Assembly: GCA_964370215.1 (NCBI GenBank)
Contig: CAYJIM010000004.1
Coordinates: 26,560 to 90,559 of the forward strand
Origin: Massiliimalia sp964370215
GTDB lineage: Bacteria; Bacillota; Clostridia; Oscillospirales; Ruminococcaceae
DNA: 64,000 bases
Direction of reading: 5' to 3'
In this document: in pieces, positions 16,882-24,961 of the stretch
Layout of the letters: every line of letters begins with the position of its first letter
Numbering within the stretch: the stretch's first letter is position 1
The notes under the pieces: model-generated
Told to the model about the DNA's origin: nothing
The model's input: only the letters and a program-made list of their open reading frames with translations
Databases searched by the model: none
Position numbers and translations under genes: made by a program

Positions 16882-17790
16882 ATGGCATTTACTGCTCAAG
16901 ATGTAAAAAGTTTACGTGAAAGAACCGGCTGTGGCATGATGGACTGCAAAAAAGCATTGACCGAAACCGGTGGAGATATGGACAAAGCAATCGAATTGTT
17001 GCGTGAAAAAGGCTTGGCTGCTGCGGCGAAAAAAGCTGGTCGTATTGCTGCTGAAGGTTTGGTTGTTTCCGTGGTTGACAGCGATAAAAAAGTCGGTGTT
17101 GTCTTGGAAGTTAACGCTGAAACAGACTTCGTTGCGAAAAATGAAAGCTTTGTAGCGTTTGTAAACGACGTTGCAAAAACCATCATTGAAAACAACCCTG
17201 CTGACGTAGATGCACTCAACGAAATGACCTTGATCGGCACTTCGATGACCGTTGCTGACAGTTTGACTGAAAAAATCCAAACCATCGGCGAAAACATGAA
17301 GATTCGTCGTTTCATCCGTTTGGAAGGCGACCTTGTAGCGTACGTACATGGCGGCGGTCGTATCGGCGTTATGGCGAAATTTGACACCGATGTTGCTGGT
17401 AAAGATGGTTTTGACGGTTATGCAAAAGACATCGCAATGCAAATTGCTGCTGCTGCACCACAATACCTCAACCAATCTGAAGTACCGGCAGACACCGTAG
17501 AAAAGGAAAAAGAAATCCTGACCGCACAAGCAATCAACGAAGGCAAACCTGCCGCTGTTGCTGAAAAAATGGTCATGGGTAGAATCGGTAAGTTCTACAA
17601 AGAAGTTTGCTTGACTGAACAAGCGTTCATTAAAGACGATAAACTGTCTGTGCAACAACACACCCAAAATGTTGCAAAAGAATTGGGCGGTAAAATCGAA
17701 CTGGCTTGCTTTGTACGTTTTGAAAAAGGCGAAGGCTTGGAAAAACGTGAAGATAACTTTGCTGAAGAAGTTGCAGGCATGATGAAATAA
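16882..17790 (+). CDS. tsf: Elongation factor Ts
   Basis: Guanine nucleotide exchange factor that recycles EF-Tu. The 302-residue protein has the N-terminal UBA-like helix block (VKSLRERTGCGMMDCKKALTE), the core TDFVAKNESF motif and the C-terminal dimer region. ATG 16882 is chosen over ATG 16873 because AGGAGG lies 9 bases ahead of it and homologues begin at this residue. Cotranscribed with rpsB through a leaky hairpin and closed by a strong terminator. Confidence 0.97.
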   Translation: MAFTAQDVKSLRERTGCGMMDCKKALTETGGDMDKAIELLREKGLAAAAKKAGRIAAEGLVVSVVDSDKKVGVVLEVNAETDFVAKNESFVAFVNDVAKTIIENNPADVDALNEMTLIGTSMTVADSLTEKIQTIGENMKIRRFIRLEGDLVAYVHGGGRIGVMAKFDTDVAGKDGFDGYAKDIAMQIAAAAPQYLNQSEVPADTVEKEKEILTAQAINEGKPAAVAEKMVMGRIGKFYKEVCLTEQAFIKDDKLSVQQHTQNVAKELGGKIELACFVRFEKGEGLEKREDNFAEEVAGMMK

Positions 17791-17805
17791 GTCTGATTGA
17801 CTCAT

Positions 17806-17846
17806 AATACTCATCCTCAACTGTTGAGGATGAGTATTCTTTTTTT
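17806..17846 (+). terminator. Terminator after tsf, abutting the next ribosome binding site
   Basis: AATACTCATCCTCAA (17806-17820) and its exact complement (17824-17838) form a 15-bp stem followed by CTTTTTTT. The GGAGG of the next gene starts on the last T, so read-through rather than a separate promoter probably drives that gene. Confidence 0.93.
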
Positions 17847-17858
17847 GGAGGAAAAACC

Positions 17859-18401
17859 ATGCAAGATTTTTATACTTTAAACGTGGCGGGCGTGACCAGA
17901 GACCTACCGCTTTGCGCTGTCAATGACAACTTGTGTATTGCAGGCTTTGTCATGTTTTCCGATGTGGAATTGACGGTTGCTTGTGCCAAAGCATTGCTTG
18001 AAAAATTGCCGGCATTTGATGTGATGATCACAGCGGAATCTAAAGGTATTCCACTTGCCTATGAAATGGCAAGACAGAGTGGCAAGCAATACCTGCTGGC
18101 ACGCAAAAGCATCAAAGTTTATATGCGCGAGCCGGTGGAGGTGGATGTACAATCCATTACCACAAGAGGGCTGCAAAAACTCTATCTCGACAAAACCGAT
18201 TTGGCACAGTTGAGTGGCAAGCGTGTGGTCATTGTAGATGACGTCATTAGTACCGGTAAATCGCTTGAGGCATTAGAGGCCTTGGTTGGGCAATCTGATG
18301 CGACTGTCGTGGCCAAAGCCGCAGTATTGGCAGAGGGTGATGCGGTTCACCGTGACGATTTGGTATTTTTAGAAGAGCTCCCATTATTTTTCAACGAGTA
18401 G
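17859..18401 (+). CDS. Type I phosphoribosyltransferase (Apt-like)
   Basis: A 180-residue phosphoribosyltransferase. The PRPP-binding motif is VVIVDDVISTGKSLEAL near residue 125, and the upstream hood segment MITAESKGIPLAYEMA fits adenine/xanthine phosphoribosyltransferases. Such enzymes transfer ribose-5-phosphate from PRPP to a purine base in salvage. The exact base is not clear; PurR-type regulatory domains share the same fold, but no DNA-binding domain is present. It starts 12 bases after the tsf terminator and lies 21 bases before the TSCPD gene. Confidence 0.8.
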   Translation: MQDFYTLNVAGVTRDLPLCAVNDNLCIAGFVMFSDVELTVACAKALLEKLPAFDVMITAESKGIPLAYEMARQSGKQYLLARKSIKVYMREPVEVDVQSITTRGLQKLYLDKTDLAQLSGKRVVIVDDVISTGKSLEALEALVGQSDATVVAKAAVLAEGDAVHRDDLVFLEELPLFFNE

Positions 18402-18422
18402 TAGACAAAAGGAGGATGTAAC

Positions 18423-18683
18423 ATGCAGATTACCTATCAACCCAAAGGCGTATGTTCGCGTCAAATCAACCTTACCATTGAAGATGGTATTTTAAAACAC
18501 TGTGAGTTTATTGGCGGCTGTAACGGCAATCTCAAAGGGATTGGCGCTTTGGTCGAGGGACAATCGGTGGAAGAAGTAATCGCACGCCTCGACGGCATTA
18601 CTTGTGGCGCAAGACCAAGTTCCTGTCCAGATCAGTTGGCAAAAGCACTCAAAGAAGCAGTGCAAACTGCAACAATGGCATAA
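18423..18683 (+). CDS. TSCPD domain protein (TIGR03905 family)
   Basis: An 86-residue protein ending in a SSCPDQLA motif and carrying four conserved cysteines (GVCSR, KHCEF, GGCNG, TCGA). This matches the small stand-alone TSCPD family of Firmicutes, related to the C-terminal domain of B12-dependent ribonucleotide reductases. Role unknown; the cysteines suggest metal or redox function. GGAGG precedes the ATG. It shares a transcript with the phosphoribosyltransferase upstream. Confidence 0.8.
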   Translation: MQITYQPKGVCSRQINLTIEDGILKHCEFIGGCNGNLKGIGALVEGQSVEEVIARLDGITCGARPSSCPDQLAKALKEAVQTATMA

Positions 18684-18694
18684 TTTACCCGTGA

Positions 18695-18720
18695 GAAGAT
18701 AGGACACAAGGCCTGTTTTC
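18695..18720 (+). terminator. Hairpin downstream of the TSCPD gene
   Basis: GAAGATAGG pairs with CCTGTTTTC (9 bp, two G-U) around an 8-base loop. It lies 12 bases after the stop and touches the start of repeat copy A. It lacks a clean T-tract on the plus strand. Confidence 0.4.
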
Positions 18721-18898
18721 AGACCGTCGAAAAACCCGCAATCGCGAAACTGGTGAGCCATGTCGCTCACCAGTTTCGCTTTCTGTGTTACTGCAATTTG
18801 CAAATATCGTTCATAACCCAGAGTATTACTCTCTCATTTGCAAATTTTGTTCCTTGACTTGCAGATTTTTGGACGCTCTGGCAGGGTATCAAAAATAG
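18720..18898. repeat. Interspersed structured element, copy A
   Basis: About 179 bases that recur at 36961-37139 in the same orientation with roughly 85% identity by hand alignment. It holds a 15-bp perfect hairpin (18744-18758/18765-18779), an 11-bp hairpin (18795-18805/18836-18846) with a small nested stem (18821-18831), and a 25-base block (18848-18872) identical in both copies. Base changes between the copies are compensatory in all three stems. No open frame of note and no transposase. It fits a structured non-coding RNA or a non-autonomous mobile repeat. Confidence 0.75.
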
Positions 18899-18946
18899 AA
18901 AAGGCTTTTTTGATACCCTGAAGATAGGCCTGCAAGGCTTGTCTTC
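18882..18946 (+). terminator. Two tandem hairpins after repeat copy A
   Basis: CAGGGTATCAAAAA (18882-18895) pairs with its complement ending at 18920. A 12-bp stem follows (GAAGATAGGCCT/AGGCTTGTCTTC, 18920-18946, loop GCA) with T-rich sequence after it. The remaining intergenic stretch, 18950-19083, shows nothing recognisable. Confidence 0.5.
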
Positions 18947-19083
18947 TCATTATTTTATGTAAAGTTTGCGAAAAATGTCAGAAAACATGCACGATTTTAT
19001 AGTGTTTTTGCATGTAAAGCGTATCAAAGAAGTTTTGTTTTTTGGTGATAAATTAGAAAAAATCTCTGAAAATTTGGATAGGA

Positions 19084-19111
19084 TTGACAATTTCCTTGAA
19101 ACTGGTATAAT
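19084..19111 (+). promoter_or_regulatory. Promoter of the ricin-fold gene
   Basis: TTGACA (19084-19089), 16-base spacer, TATAAT (19106-19111): consensus in both hexamers. Confidence 0.85.
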
Positions 19112-19164
19112 AAAACAAAGCAAAAAATGTTTTCTGAATACATGATTTTAAGGAGGATGTCATA

Positions 19165-19737
19165 ATGAAAAGAGTACAACTTATTTCGGCAAAAAGCGGC
19201 TTGGTCGTCAGTGCAGATACATCCGGGATCAATGGCGCAGACATTACAATGCAACAAAATGAAAACCTTGACACACAGATTTGGGATGTCGTAGGAACCG
19301 CAACAAAAACAAAATTCATCAATAAAGCAACAGGAAAGTCGTTGGATCTTTTTGCCGGTGGCACAGAGAACGGCACTTGGATTCACCAATGGGATGCGCA
19401 TGAAGAGGAAAGCCAATTGTGGAGACTGGTCAAAGTAGACGGTGGACATCAGTTGATTTCTAAAGCGTCGAAGCGCTGTCTGGATGTGGTTGACATGTCA
19501 GCAGAAGTTGGTGCACATGTACAACTTTGGGATGCAGTTGGTGGAGAAAACCAAGCATGGGTGATCTCAATTGTGGAGCAGACCAAAGCGGCACCGAAAA
19601 AGCCTTCTGTGAAAAAGGAAACCGTCAAAAAAGAAGCGGTGGCAAAAGCGCCTGCTAAAAAAGCGGCAGCGCCGAAAAAACCAGCAGTAAAAAAAGCACC
19701 TGCTGCTAAAAAAACAGCGGCACCGGTCACAAAATAA
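19165..19737 (+). CDS. Ricin-type beta-trefoil protein with a histone-H1-like Lys/Ala/Pro tail
   Basis: A 190-residue protein. Residues 1-135 form a RICIN-type beta-trefoil with repeated QxW-like motifs (TQIWDV, SQLWRLV, NQAWVIS) and DLFAGGTENGTWIHQW. These domains usually bind sugars. Residues 140-190 are a low-complexity tail made of KKP, KKA and AAPKK units, very basic, like the C-terminus of histone H1 or bacterial AlgP/HctB-type proteins. No signal peptide is present, so it should be cytoplasmic. GGAGG lies upstream. It is a single-gene unit with a consensus promoter and a strong terminator, so it may be well expressed. Function unknown; nucleoid or polysaccharide binding are both open. 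Confidence 0.85.
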   Translation: MKRVQLISAKSGLVVSADTSGINGADITMQQNENLDTQIWDVVGTATKTKFINKATGKSLDLFAGGTENGTWIHQWDAHEEESQLWRLVKVDGGHQLISKASKRCLDVVDMSAEVGAHVQLWDAVGGENQAWVISIVEQTKAAPKKPSVKKETVKKEAVAKAPAKKAAAPKKPAVKKAPAAKKTAAPVTK

Positions 19738-19753
19738 TCAGTAGTACAATATG

Positions 19754-19793
19754 ACGGTAGTGGGATGTGAGTGTTCCACTACCGTTTTTATTT
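19754..19793 (+). terminator. Terminator after the ricin-fold gene
   Basis: ACGGTAGTGG and CCACTACCGT form a 10-bp stem followed by TTTTTATTT. Confidence 0.92.
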
Positions 19794-19825
19794 GGAAAAA
19801 TTCTTTTAAAAATACAGGACAAACC

Positions 19826-19854
19826 TTTACTTTTACGTCAAAAAGTATTATAAT
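19826..19854 (+). promoter_or_regulatory. Promoter of pncA-pncB
   Basis: TTTACT (19826-19831), 17-base spacer, TATAAT (19849-19854). Confidence 0.75.
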
Positions 19855-19884
19855 AAGAAAAGACTATCCAAAGGAGTGAGGCAA

Positions 19885-20421
19885 ATGAAAGCGGCATTGA
19901 TCGTTGTGGATTACCAAAACGATTTTGTACATGGTAGCTTGGGATTTGAGGGTGCCACGCTGTTAGAGCAGCCGATTGTGGAAGCCATCATGGCTGCAAG
20001 AGCAAGAGGGGATCAGATCATTTTCACCTATGACACCCATCCGAAAAACTATGAAGAAACGGCAGAGGGAAGATGGCTCCCTGTTTCTCATTGTCAAGAG
20101 GGCACAACAGGGCACGATCTTTACGGTGCAGTTGCTGACTGTGTACAGCCACAGGATATAAAACTACAAAAAAGCACTTTTGGATCCGACCAATTGCTCA
20201 CAATATTGCAACAGGAGCAATTTGACCGTGTTTGTCTAGTGGGATTGGTATCCTATATTTGTGTCACTGCCAATGCTGTCATTGCCAGAGTAGCGTTGCC
20301 ACAAGCAGAGGTCGTGGTAGATGCCAATGCCATCGGCGGTGCAGATCCTGTGCAAGAACAAAAAGCTTTGGATGTATTAGAGGGTATGATGATTACCGTG
20401 ATCAATCGAAATAAGGAGTAA
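19885..20421 (+). CDS. pncA: Isochorismatase-family hydrolase, probable nicotinamidase
   Basis: A 178-residue cysteine hydrolase. The catalytic triad is visible: Asp in VDYQNDF near the start, Lys in LQKSTFGS and Cys in VSYICVTANA. Nicotinamidases turn nicotinamide into nicotinate. The nicotinate phosphoribosyltransferase gene starts 4 bases downstream, which supports nicotinamide as substrate over isochorismate. The ATG at 19885 has AAGGAG 8 bases ahead. Confidence 0.85.
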   Translation: MKAALIVVDYQNDFVHGSLGFEGATLLEQPIVEAIMAARARGDQIIFTYDTHPKNYEETAEGRWLPVSHCQEGTTGHDLYGAVADCVQPQDIKLQKSTFGSDQLLTILQQEQFDRVCLVGLVSYICVTANAVIARVALPQAEVVVDANAIGGADPVQEQKALDVLEGMMITVINRNKE

Positions 20422-20425
20422 CAGC

Positions 20426-21742
20426 ATGAAACAACGCAAAAACTATACTTTATTATGTGACTTTTATGAATTGACGATGGCCAATGGTTATCACTTGACC
20501 GGAAAAGGGGAGGACATTGCTTATTTTGATGTCTTCTTTCGCAGCATTCCGGATGGTGGTGGATTTGCCATTGCTGCCGGCTTAGAACAAATTGTCGAGT
20601 ATATTCTTGATCTGCAATTTGATGAAGAAGATATTCAATATCTGCGCGAAAAGGAATTGTTTGATGAAGGCTTTTTGAGATTGCTCGAAAATTTCCGGTT
20701 CACCGGCGACATCTATGCCGTCCCAGAAGGGACACCGGTATTTCCAAATGAGCCTATTTTGACGGTGCGTGCCCCTGCCATTCAAGCACAGCTCATCGAA
20801 ACATTTGTGCTATTGACCATCAATCACCAATCACTCATTGCCACCAAGGCGAATCGCATCGTACGTGCCGCTGAGGGGCGCACTGTGTCGGAGTTTGGGT
20901 CAAGACGGGCACAGGGTGCTGATGGGGCATTGCTAGGCGCTAGAGCGGCGTATATTGCCGGTTGTGATTTTACTGCTTGTGCGATGTCTGAGCGTGACTA
21001 CAACGTTCCTGCCATTGGGACGATGGCACATTCGTGGGTGCAGATGTTTGATAGCGAGTATGAGGCATTTCGCACCTACTGTGAATTGTATCCAAACCAA
21101 GTCACCCTATTGGTGGATACCTATGACGTGTTGAAGAGTGGGGTGCCCAATGCCATCCGTGTCATCAAAGAAATTCTTTTGCCACAGGGCATTGAAAAGT
21201 GTGCCATTCGATTGGATTCGGGGGACATCACCTATCTGTCCAAGAAAGCACGAAAAATGCTGGATCAGGCAGGCCTGCCTTTCTGCAAAATCATGGCGTC
21301 CAACTCGTTGGATGAAAACATCATTCGAGACCTACTGCTGCAAGGAGCGAAAATTGACGGCTTTGGGGTAGGGGAACGCCTCATCACCTCCCGTAGTACA
21401 CCGGTGTTCGGTGGAGTGTATAAACTGGTAGCGGTGGAAAATAAACAAGGCGACGTTGTACCGAAAATCAAGATNNNNNNNNNNNNNNNNNNNNNNNNNN
21501 NNNNNNNNNNNNNNNNNNNNNNNNNNNNNNNNNNNNNNNNNNNNNNNNNNNNNNNNNNNNNNNNNNNNNNNNNNGACCTTCCTGACATTGCAGATATTCG
21601 TGATTATTGCGAAAATGAAATGGAAGGGCTGTGGGAAGAGGTCAAGCGATTTGAAAATCCACACCGTTATTACGTCGACCTATCCAAAAAGTTATGGGAC
21701 ATCAAACAACAACTGCTGTCAGATGGCGGGCAATCTCAATAG
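20426..21742 (+). CDS. pncB: Nicotinate phosphoribosyltransferase, with assembly gap
   Basis: Converts nicotinate and PRPP to nicotinate mononucleotide in NAD salvage (Preiss-Handler route), using the product of pncA. Family blocks are DFYELTMANGY at the N-terminus, the substrate/histidine region FGSRRAQGADGALLGARAAYIAG, and RLDSGDITYLSKKARKML. The 100-N gap (21475-21574) removes a stretch before the C-terminal segment (RDYCENEMEGLWEEVKRFENPHRYYVDLS). Frames agree on both sides. Proteins of this branch usually have about 480 residues against 438 here with the gap counted as 33, so the true gap is probably longer. Confidence 0.93.
   Translation: MKQRKNYTLLCDFYELTMANGYHLTGKGEDIAYFDVFFRSIPDGGGFAIAAGLEQIVEYILDLQFDEEDIQYLREKELFDEGFLRLLENFRFTGDIYAVPEGTPVFPNEPILTVRAPAIQAQLIETFVLLTINHQSLIATKANRIVRAAEGRTVSEFGSRRAQGADGALLGARAAYIAGCDFTACAMSERDYNVPAIGTMAHSWVQMFDSEYEAFRTYCELYPNQVTLLVDTYDVLKSGVPNAIRVIKEILLPQGIEKCAIRLDSGDITYLSKKARKMLDQAGLPFCKIMASNSLDENIIRDLLLQGAKIDGFGVGERLITSRSTPVFGGVYKLVAVENKQGDVVPKIKXXXXXXXXXXXXXXXXXXXXXXXXXXXXXXXXXXDLPDIADIRDYCENEMEGLWEEVKRFENPHRYYVDLSKKLWDIKQQLLSDGGQSQ
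21475..21574. other. Assembly gap of 100 N inside pncB
   Basis: Exactly 100 N. The flanking frames agree but the protein is some 40-50 residues short for its family. Confidence 0.95.
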
Positions 21743-21749
21743 AACGACA

Positions 21750-21788
21750 AAAAAACTGCGATGTGACTGGTTCACATCGCAGTTTTTT
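21750..21788. terminator. Bidirectional terminator between pncB and the YfhO-like gene
   Basis: A 17-bp stem with arms 21750-21766 and 21772-21788, A-run on the left and T-run on the right, between convergent genes. Confidence 0.92.
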
Positions 21789-21791
21789 GCC

Positions 21792-24203
21792 TTATTTTTT
21801 ATGGGCTTTTTTGAGAATTTGATCTGTTGTTTTACGAAGGTAATCATGACCGGCACGGTTGGTGAGGGAGAGTACCTCATTGCGGTGCAAGCGCTGTCTT
21901 TTCTCACGGCGCACAAGCCATAGGTATCCTAATAAAATGAGTATTGCAATTGCCGACACAATCACACCGACCGTGAAACCCGGAGTCTGGTAGGTAAAGA
22001 CAATTTCATTGTCACCAGCAGGAGCGACAACCGCCATAAAGCCGATGTTAGCCTGAATCACATCCACAGGTTCGCCGTTGACGGTAGCCGTCCAGCCATC
22101 TTCATATGGCACCGAGTAGAACACCAAATTTTCTCGGTCAAGGGTAATGGTGGAGGTGAAACCGTAGGAGGTTTCCTCGAAACCGGTAGCGGCGGTTTGA
22201 GCGTATTGAGCACAGAGTGCGGTATAGGTGCTTTCGTCCAAAATAGGGGCAGTTTCTGGAGAGAAGCGTGTCAGTAGATGCCCGTAGTTTGCGGCATCCT
22301 CATCCGAAAGCCACAGTGCTGTCAGTAATGTCTGATCGCCTGTCGACTGATCCAGTGTGTTGTAATCCGTTTCGGTGATGTACTGCTCGTAGGTAAAGCC
22401 CATCGGAATGAAATTTTGGTTTTCATAGACGGTGTAATTATTTTGCACTCCAATGGAGGTGAACCCCCAAGTGTCAGGTAGCGTGCCGGAGGAATGCACC
22501 ATCAGATAGCGTGTAGACGTCAACGCACGCAGCGCTAGATGATCCAATTCCGGTCTGGAAGCCACACTACGCCCCACGCCAATCTCATTGTAAAAGTCCA
22601 TGGTGGAACCGGGCACGATGGAGTGGAAGGCGTTGATGGTGGGCAACCCCCACATCATGCCAACGTTGTCAGGTGCACTGTAGGTATCAATGCGGAAAAA
22701 TTGTTCATCCTTCAGATCAAAGTCATCCGCTGCAATCCCGTCGGTGACAATCCCCTGATAATTGTCACTTGATTGCTGTTCTCGTCCGGCTGAAATGTGG
22801 GAGTAAGACGACAGAACACTGATCACCATCACCATGGAAACTGTGATGGTAAAAAAGCGCTTGCCAAAACGTGGAAAGGTAAAGAGAATCAACAACAGCA
22901 CAATGGAAACGACGGCAATGATGACATATTGCCAGAAATAATCGGGATAGGGAGGTATGGAAAACCATACCGTTTCGTTGTTTTCAAGTGATGGCAACAC
23001 CCCAATGAGGGCAAAAGCACCAACACAAATCCCTGTGGTGACCACACCGGTACGTTGATTCCACGTTGACTTTTCCAAGGACAGCACCGTCATCAGCACC
23101 ATCATCAGTACCGGCATATAAAACCAGCGGGCATAGTAGCTGGAATTTAATCCGGAAAACAAGCTGTTGAGATAAGGGATCCATGCGAACACAAAGCAGA
23201 CCAACAAAAGCGGTTTTAGCCAATGCTTTTTCGCATATTTGAAAAAGGTGATCACCCCTGTGGTCGTAAAGAGTGGCAGGTAGAGCGACACCGATGACCA
23301 TTTGGCGTTGGAGTTTGGAAAAAAGTTGGGTCTTGCAGGGATGTCAGGTGGGAAGAAAAGTGACTGCAAAATCAACCCATAGCGTTGTTCATCGCCGTAA
23401 AACAACAGATCCATGCCGGTCAAATTTTGACTCAGGCGGTTGTTTTGCAGAATCATCAAAATGGATGGCCAAAGCAGTGCAGCCGCCAAAAACAGCCCCA
23501 AGAAACTTTCAAAAATGAGTTGTACCATCAATTTTAAGGTGATTTTTGGGTAAGAACCACTCAACACACGCACAATAAAGTAAAGCAGTAAAAACAATGC
23601 TTGACCTGTCAAAAAGTAGTAGTTGACAAAGGTAGAGATCCCGATGAGTATTGCCAAAATTCCTTTTCTACCGTTGAAAATCGTCTCTTCCAAGGCGACC
23701 AGCATCAGTGGAAACAGGATCATTGGTTCATGAAAATGGTTGAAAAAGACGTTGAAGAGGTTGAAGCCGCAAAAGGCATACAACAACCCACCGAGAATGG
23801 CAAAGTGGCTGTTTTTTGTAAAGCGTTTCAAAAAAGCAAATGCCGCCACACCGGCACAGGAAAATTTCAAGACGTAGAGTGGTGCCATCAAAAACGGTAC
23901 CCATGCCGTTGGGAAGGGGAGTGTTAGCCAGAAAAAGGGACTACCCAACAGATAAAAGGAATAGGATCCGATGAAGTTTGTCCCCAAATCGGTATTCCAG
24001 TCCCACCCGAACGACCCTGTGCGTACCATTTCATGGGCATGTTGATAAAAAGGGATTTGTTGTACATTAAAATCCCCATAGTAAAGAAAATACCCCTGAT
24101 CCAATAAGACAAACGGCAAGAAAATGAGTGTCGAGGTCAACAGACAGAGCCAGAATGTCAGCAAGTAATGATTTTTGAGAAAAATTTTTGAAAACAGTTG
24201 CAA
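21792..24203 (-). CDS. YfhO family membrane protein
   Basis: An 803-residue multi-spanning membrane protein of the YfhO/GT-C-like family, implicated in lipoteichoic acid or other cell-surface glycosylation. About 12 hydrophobic segments fill the first 500 residues, followed by an extracellular region of about 270 residues and a last membrane segment (VGVIVSAIAILILLGYLWLV). The early loop GDFNVQQIPFYQ contains the acidic residue typical of GT-C enzymes. The extracellular part has the YfhO-type end (YSVPYEDGWTATVNGEP). It ends in a basic tail. It is a lone gene on this strand. The sugar donor and acceptor are unknown. Confidence 0.85.
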   Translation of the reverse strand: MQLFSKIFLKNHYLLTFWLCLLTSTLIFLPFVLLDQGYFLYYGDFNVQQIPFYQHAHEMVRTGSFGWDWNTDLGTNFIGSYSFYLLGSPFFWLTLPFPTAWVPFLMAPLYVLKFSCAGVAAFAFLKRFTKNSHFAILGGLLYAFCGFNLFNVFFNHFHEPMILFPLMLVALEETIFNGRKGILAILIGISTFVNYYFLTGQALFLLLYFIVRVLSGSYPKITLKLMVQLIFESFLGLFLAAALLWPSILMILQNNRLSQNLTGMDLLFYGDEQRYGLILQSLFFPPDIPARPNFFPNSNAKWSSVSLYLPLFTTTGVITFFKYAKKHWLKPLLLVCFVFAWIPYLNSLFSGLNSSYYARWFYMPVLMMVLMTVLSLEKSTWNQRTGVVTTGICVGAFALIGVLPSLENNETVWFSIPPYPDYFWQYVIIAVVSIVLLLILFTFPRFGKRFFTITVSMVMVISVLSSYSHISAGREQQSSDNYQGIVTDGIAADDFDLKDEQFFRIDTYSAPDNVGMMWGLPTINAFHSIVPGSTMDFYNEIGVGRSVASRPELDHLALRALTSTRYLMVHSSGTLPDTWGFTSIGVQNNYTVYENQNFIPMGFTYEQYITETDYNTLDQSTGDQTLLTALWLSDEDAANYGHLLTRFSPETAPILDESTYTALCAQYAQTAATGFEETSYGFTSTITLDRENLVFYSVPYEDGWTATVNGEPVDVIQANIGFMAVVAPAGDNEIVFTYQTPGFTVGVIVSAIAILILLGYLWLVRREKRQRLHRNEVLSLTNRAGHDYLRKTTDQILKKAHKK

Positions 24204-24259
24204 GATAGGTCCTCCTTTGATTGCCGTTTTGTCAAAAACGGGCGGATGTCAGTACCTTT

Positions 24260-24322
24260 AGTATAGCACACTTTGGGAAAAATGAAAATAGTCCTTGCAA
24301 TTTTGTAACAGTTTGGTACAAT
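24260..24322. promoter_or_regulatory. Divergent promoters for the YfhO-like gene and yfbR
   Basis: Plus strand: TTGCAA (24295-24300), 16-base spacer, TACAAT (24317-24322), for yfbR. Minus strand: extended -10 TGCTATACT (TATACT at 24260-24265), for the YfhO-like gene. Confidence 0.6.
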
Positions 24323-24351
24323 AGACAGAGAACAAAAAAGGAGACAACAAG

Positions 24352-24936
24352 ATGAATCATTATTTTTACTCTATGGTATTGCGCATGAAATATGTCGATC
24401 GATGGGGACTGATGCGCAACAGTCGATCCGAAAACCTATCGGAACATGCCACTGATGTTGCCATTCTCGTGCACGCATTGGCGGTACTGGGCAATACACG
24501 GTTTCAAAAATCCTACGATCCTTATTACCTTGCGACGGTGGCACTCTTTCATGATGTCAGTGAAATCCTCACGGGAGATCTGCCGACGCCGGTCAAATAC
24601 CAAAATCCGGAAATTGTCAAAGCATATAAAGCATTGGAGCAGGATGCCAACGACCGACTGTTACAGCTGCTGCCTGCAGACCTACAACCGGCGTATCAGC
24701 CGCTGTTACAAGCAGACTTGACGACAGAACAGAAAACCCTTTTGAAAGCGGCGGATAAACTGGCGGCGCTCATCAAGTGCATGGAGGAAGAGCACGTCGG
24801 CAATCAAGAATTCTCCGTGGCAAAACAGGCACAATTAGAGGCGCTACAGGCGATGCACCTTGCCGAAGTCGACTGCTTCTTGGCAGAATTTTTGGATGGA
24901 TTTGGAAAGACATTGGATGAACAGTCAAGAGGATAG
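24352..24936 (+). CDS. yfbR: HD-domain 5'-deoxynucleotidase (YfbR-like)
   Basis: A 194-residue HD phosphohydrolase. The metal ligands are seen in SEHATDVAILVHAL, in HDVSEILTGDLPTPVKY (the HD pair) and in a distal Asp (KAADKLAALIKC). It removes phosphate from deoxynucleoside 5'-monophosphates in nucleotide pool control. Length and motif spacing match YfbR. The next gene starts 25 bases later. Confidence 0.85.
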   Translation: MNHYFYSMVLRMKYVDRWGLMRNSRSENLSEHATDVAILVHALAVLGNTRFQKSYDPYYLATVALFHDVSEILTGDLPTPVKYQNPEIVKAYKALEQDANDRLLQLLPADLQPAYQPLLQADLTTEQKTLLKAADKLAALIKCMEEEHVGNQEFSVAKQAQLEALQAMHLAEVDCFLAEFLDGFGKTLDEQSRG

Positions 24937-24961
24937 AAAAACAATCAACATAGAGGGAACC

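Noticed and set aside
16067..17820. Long minus-strand frames opposite rpsB and tsf
   Set aside because: They mirror highly biased ribosomal genes (AAA and GAA read as TTT and TTC), giving Phe/Cys-rich nonsense proteins. No promoter or binding site.
18690..18950. Repeat copy A as an insertion sequence
   Set aside because: No transposase frame, no clear terminal inverted repeats shared with copy B and no target duplication. A MITE or ncRNA remains possible.
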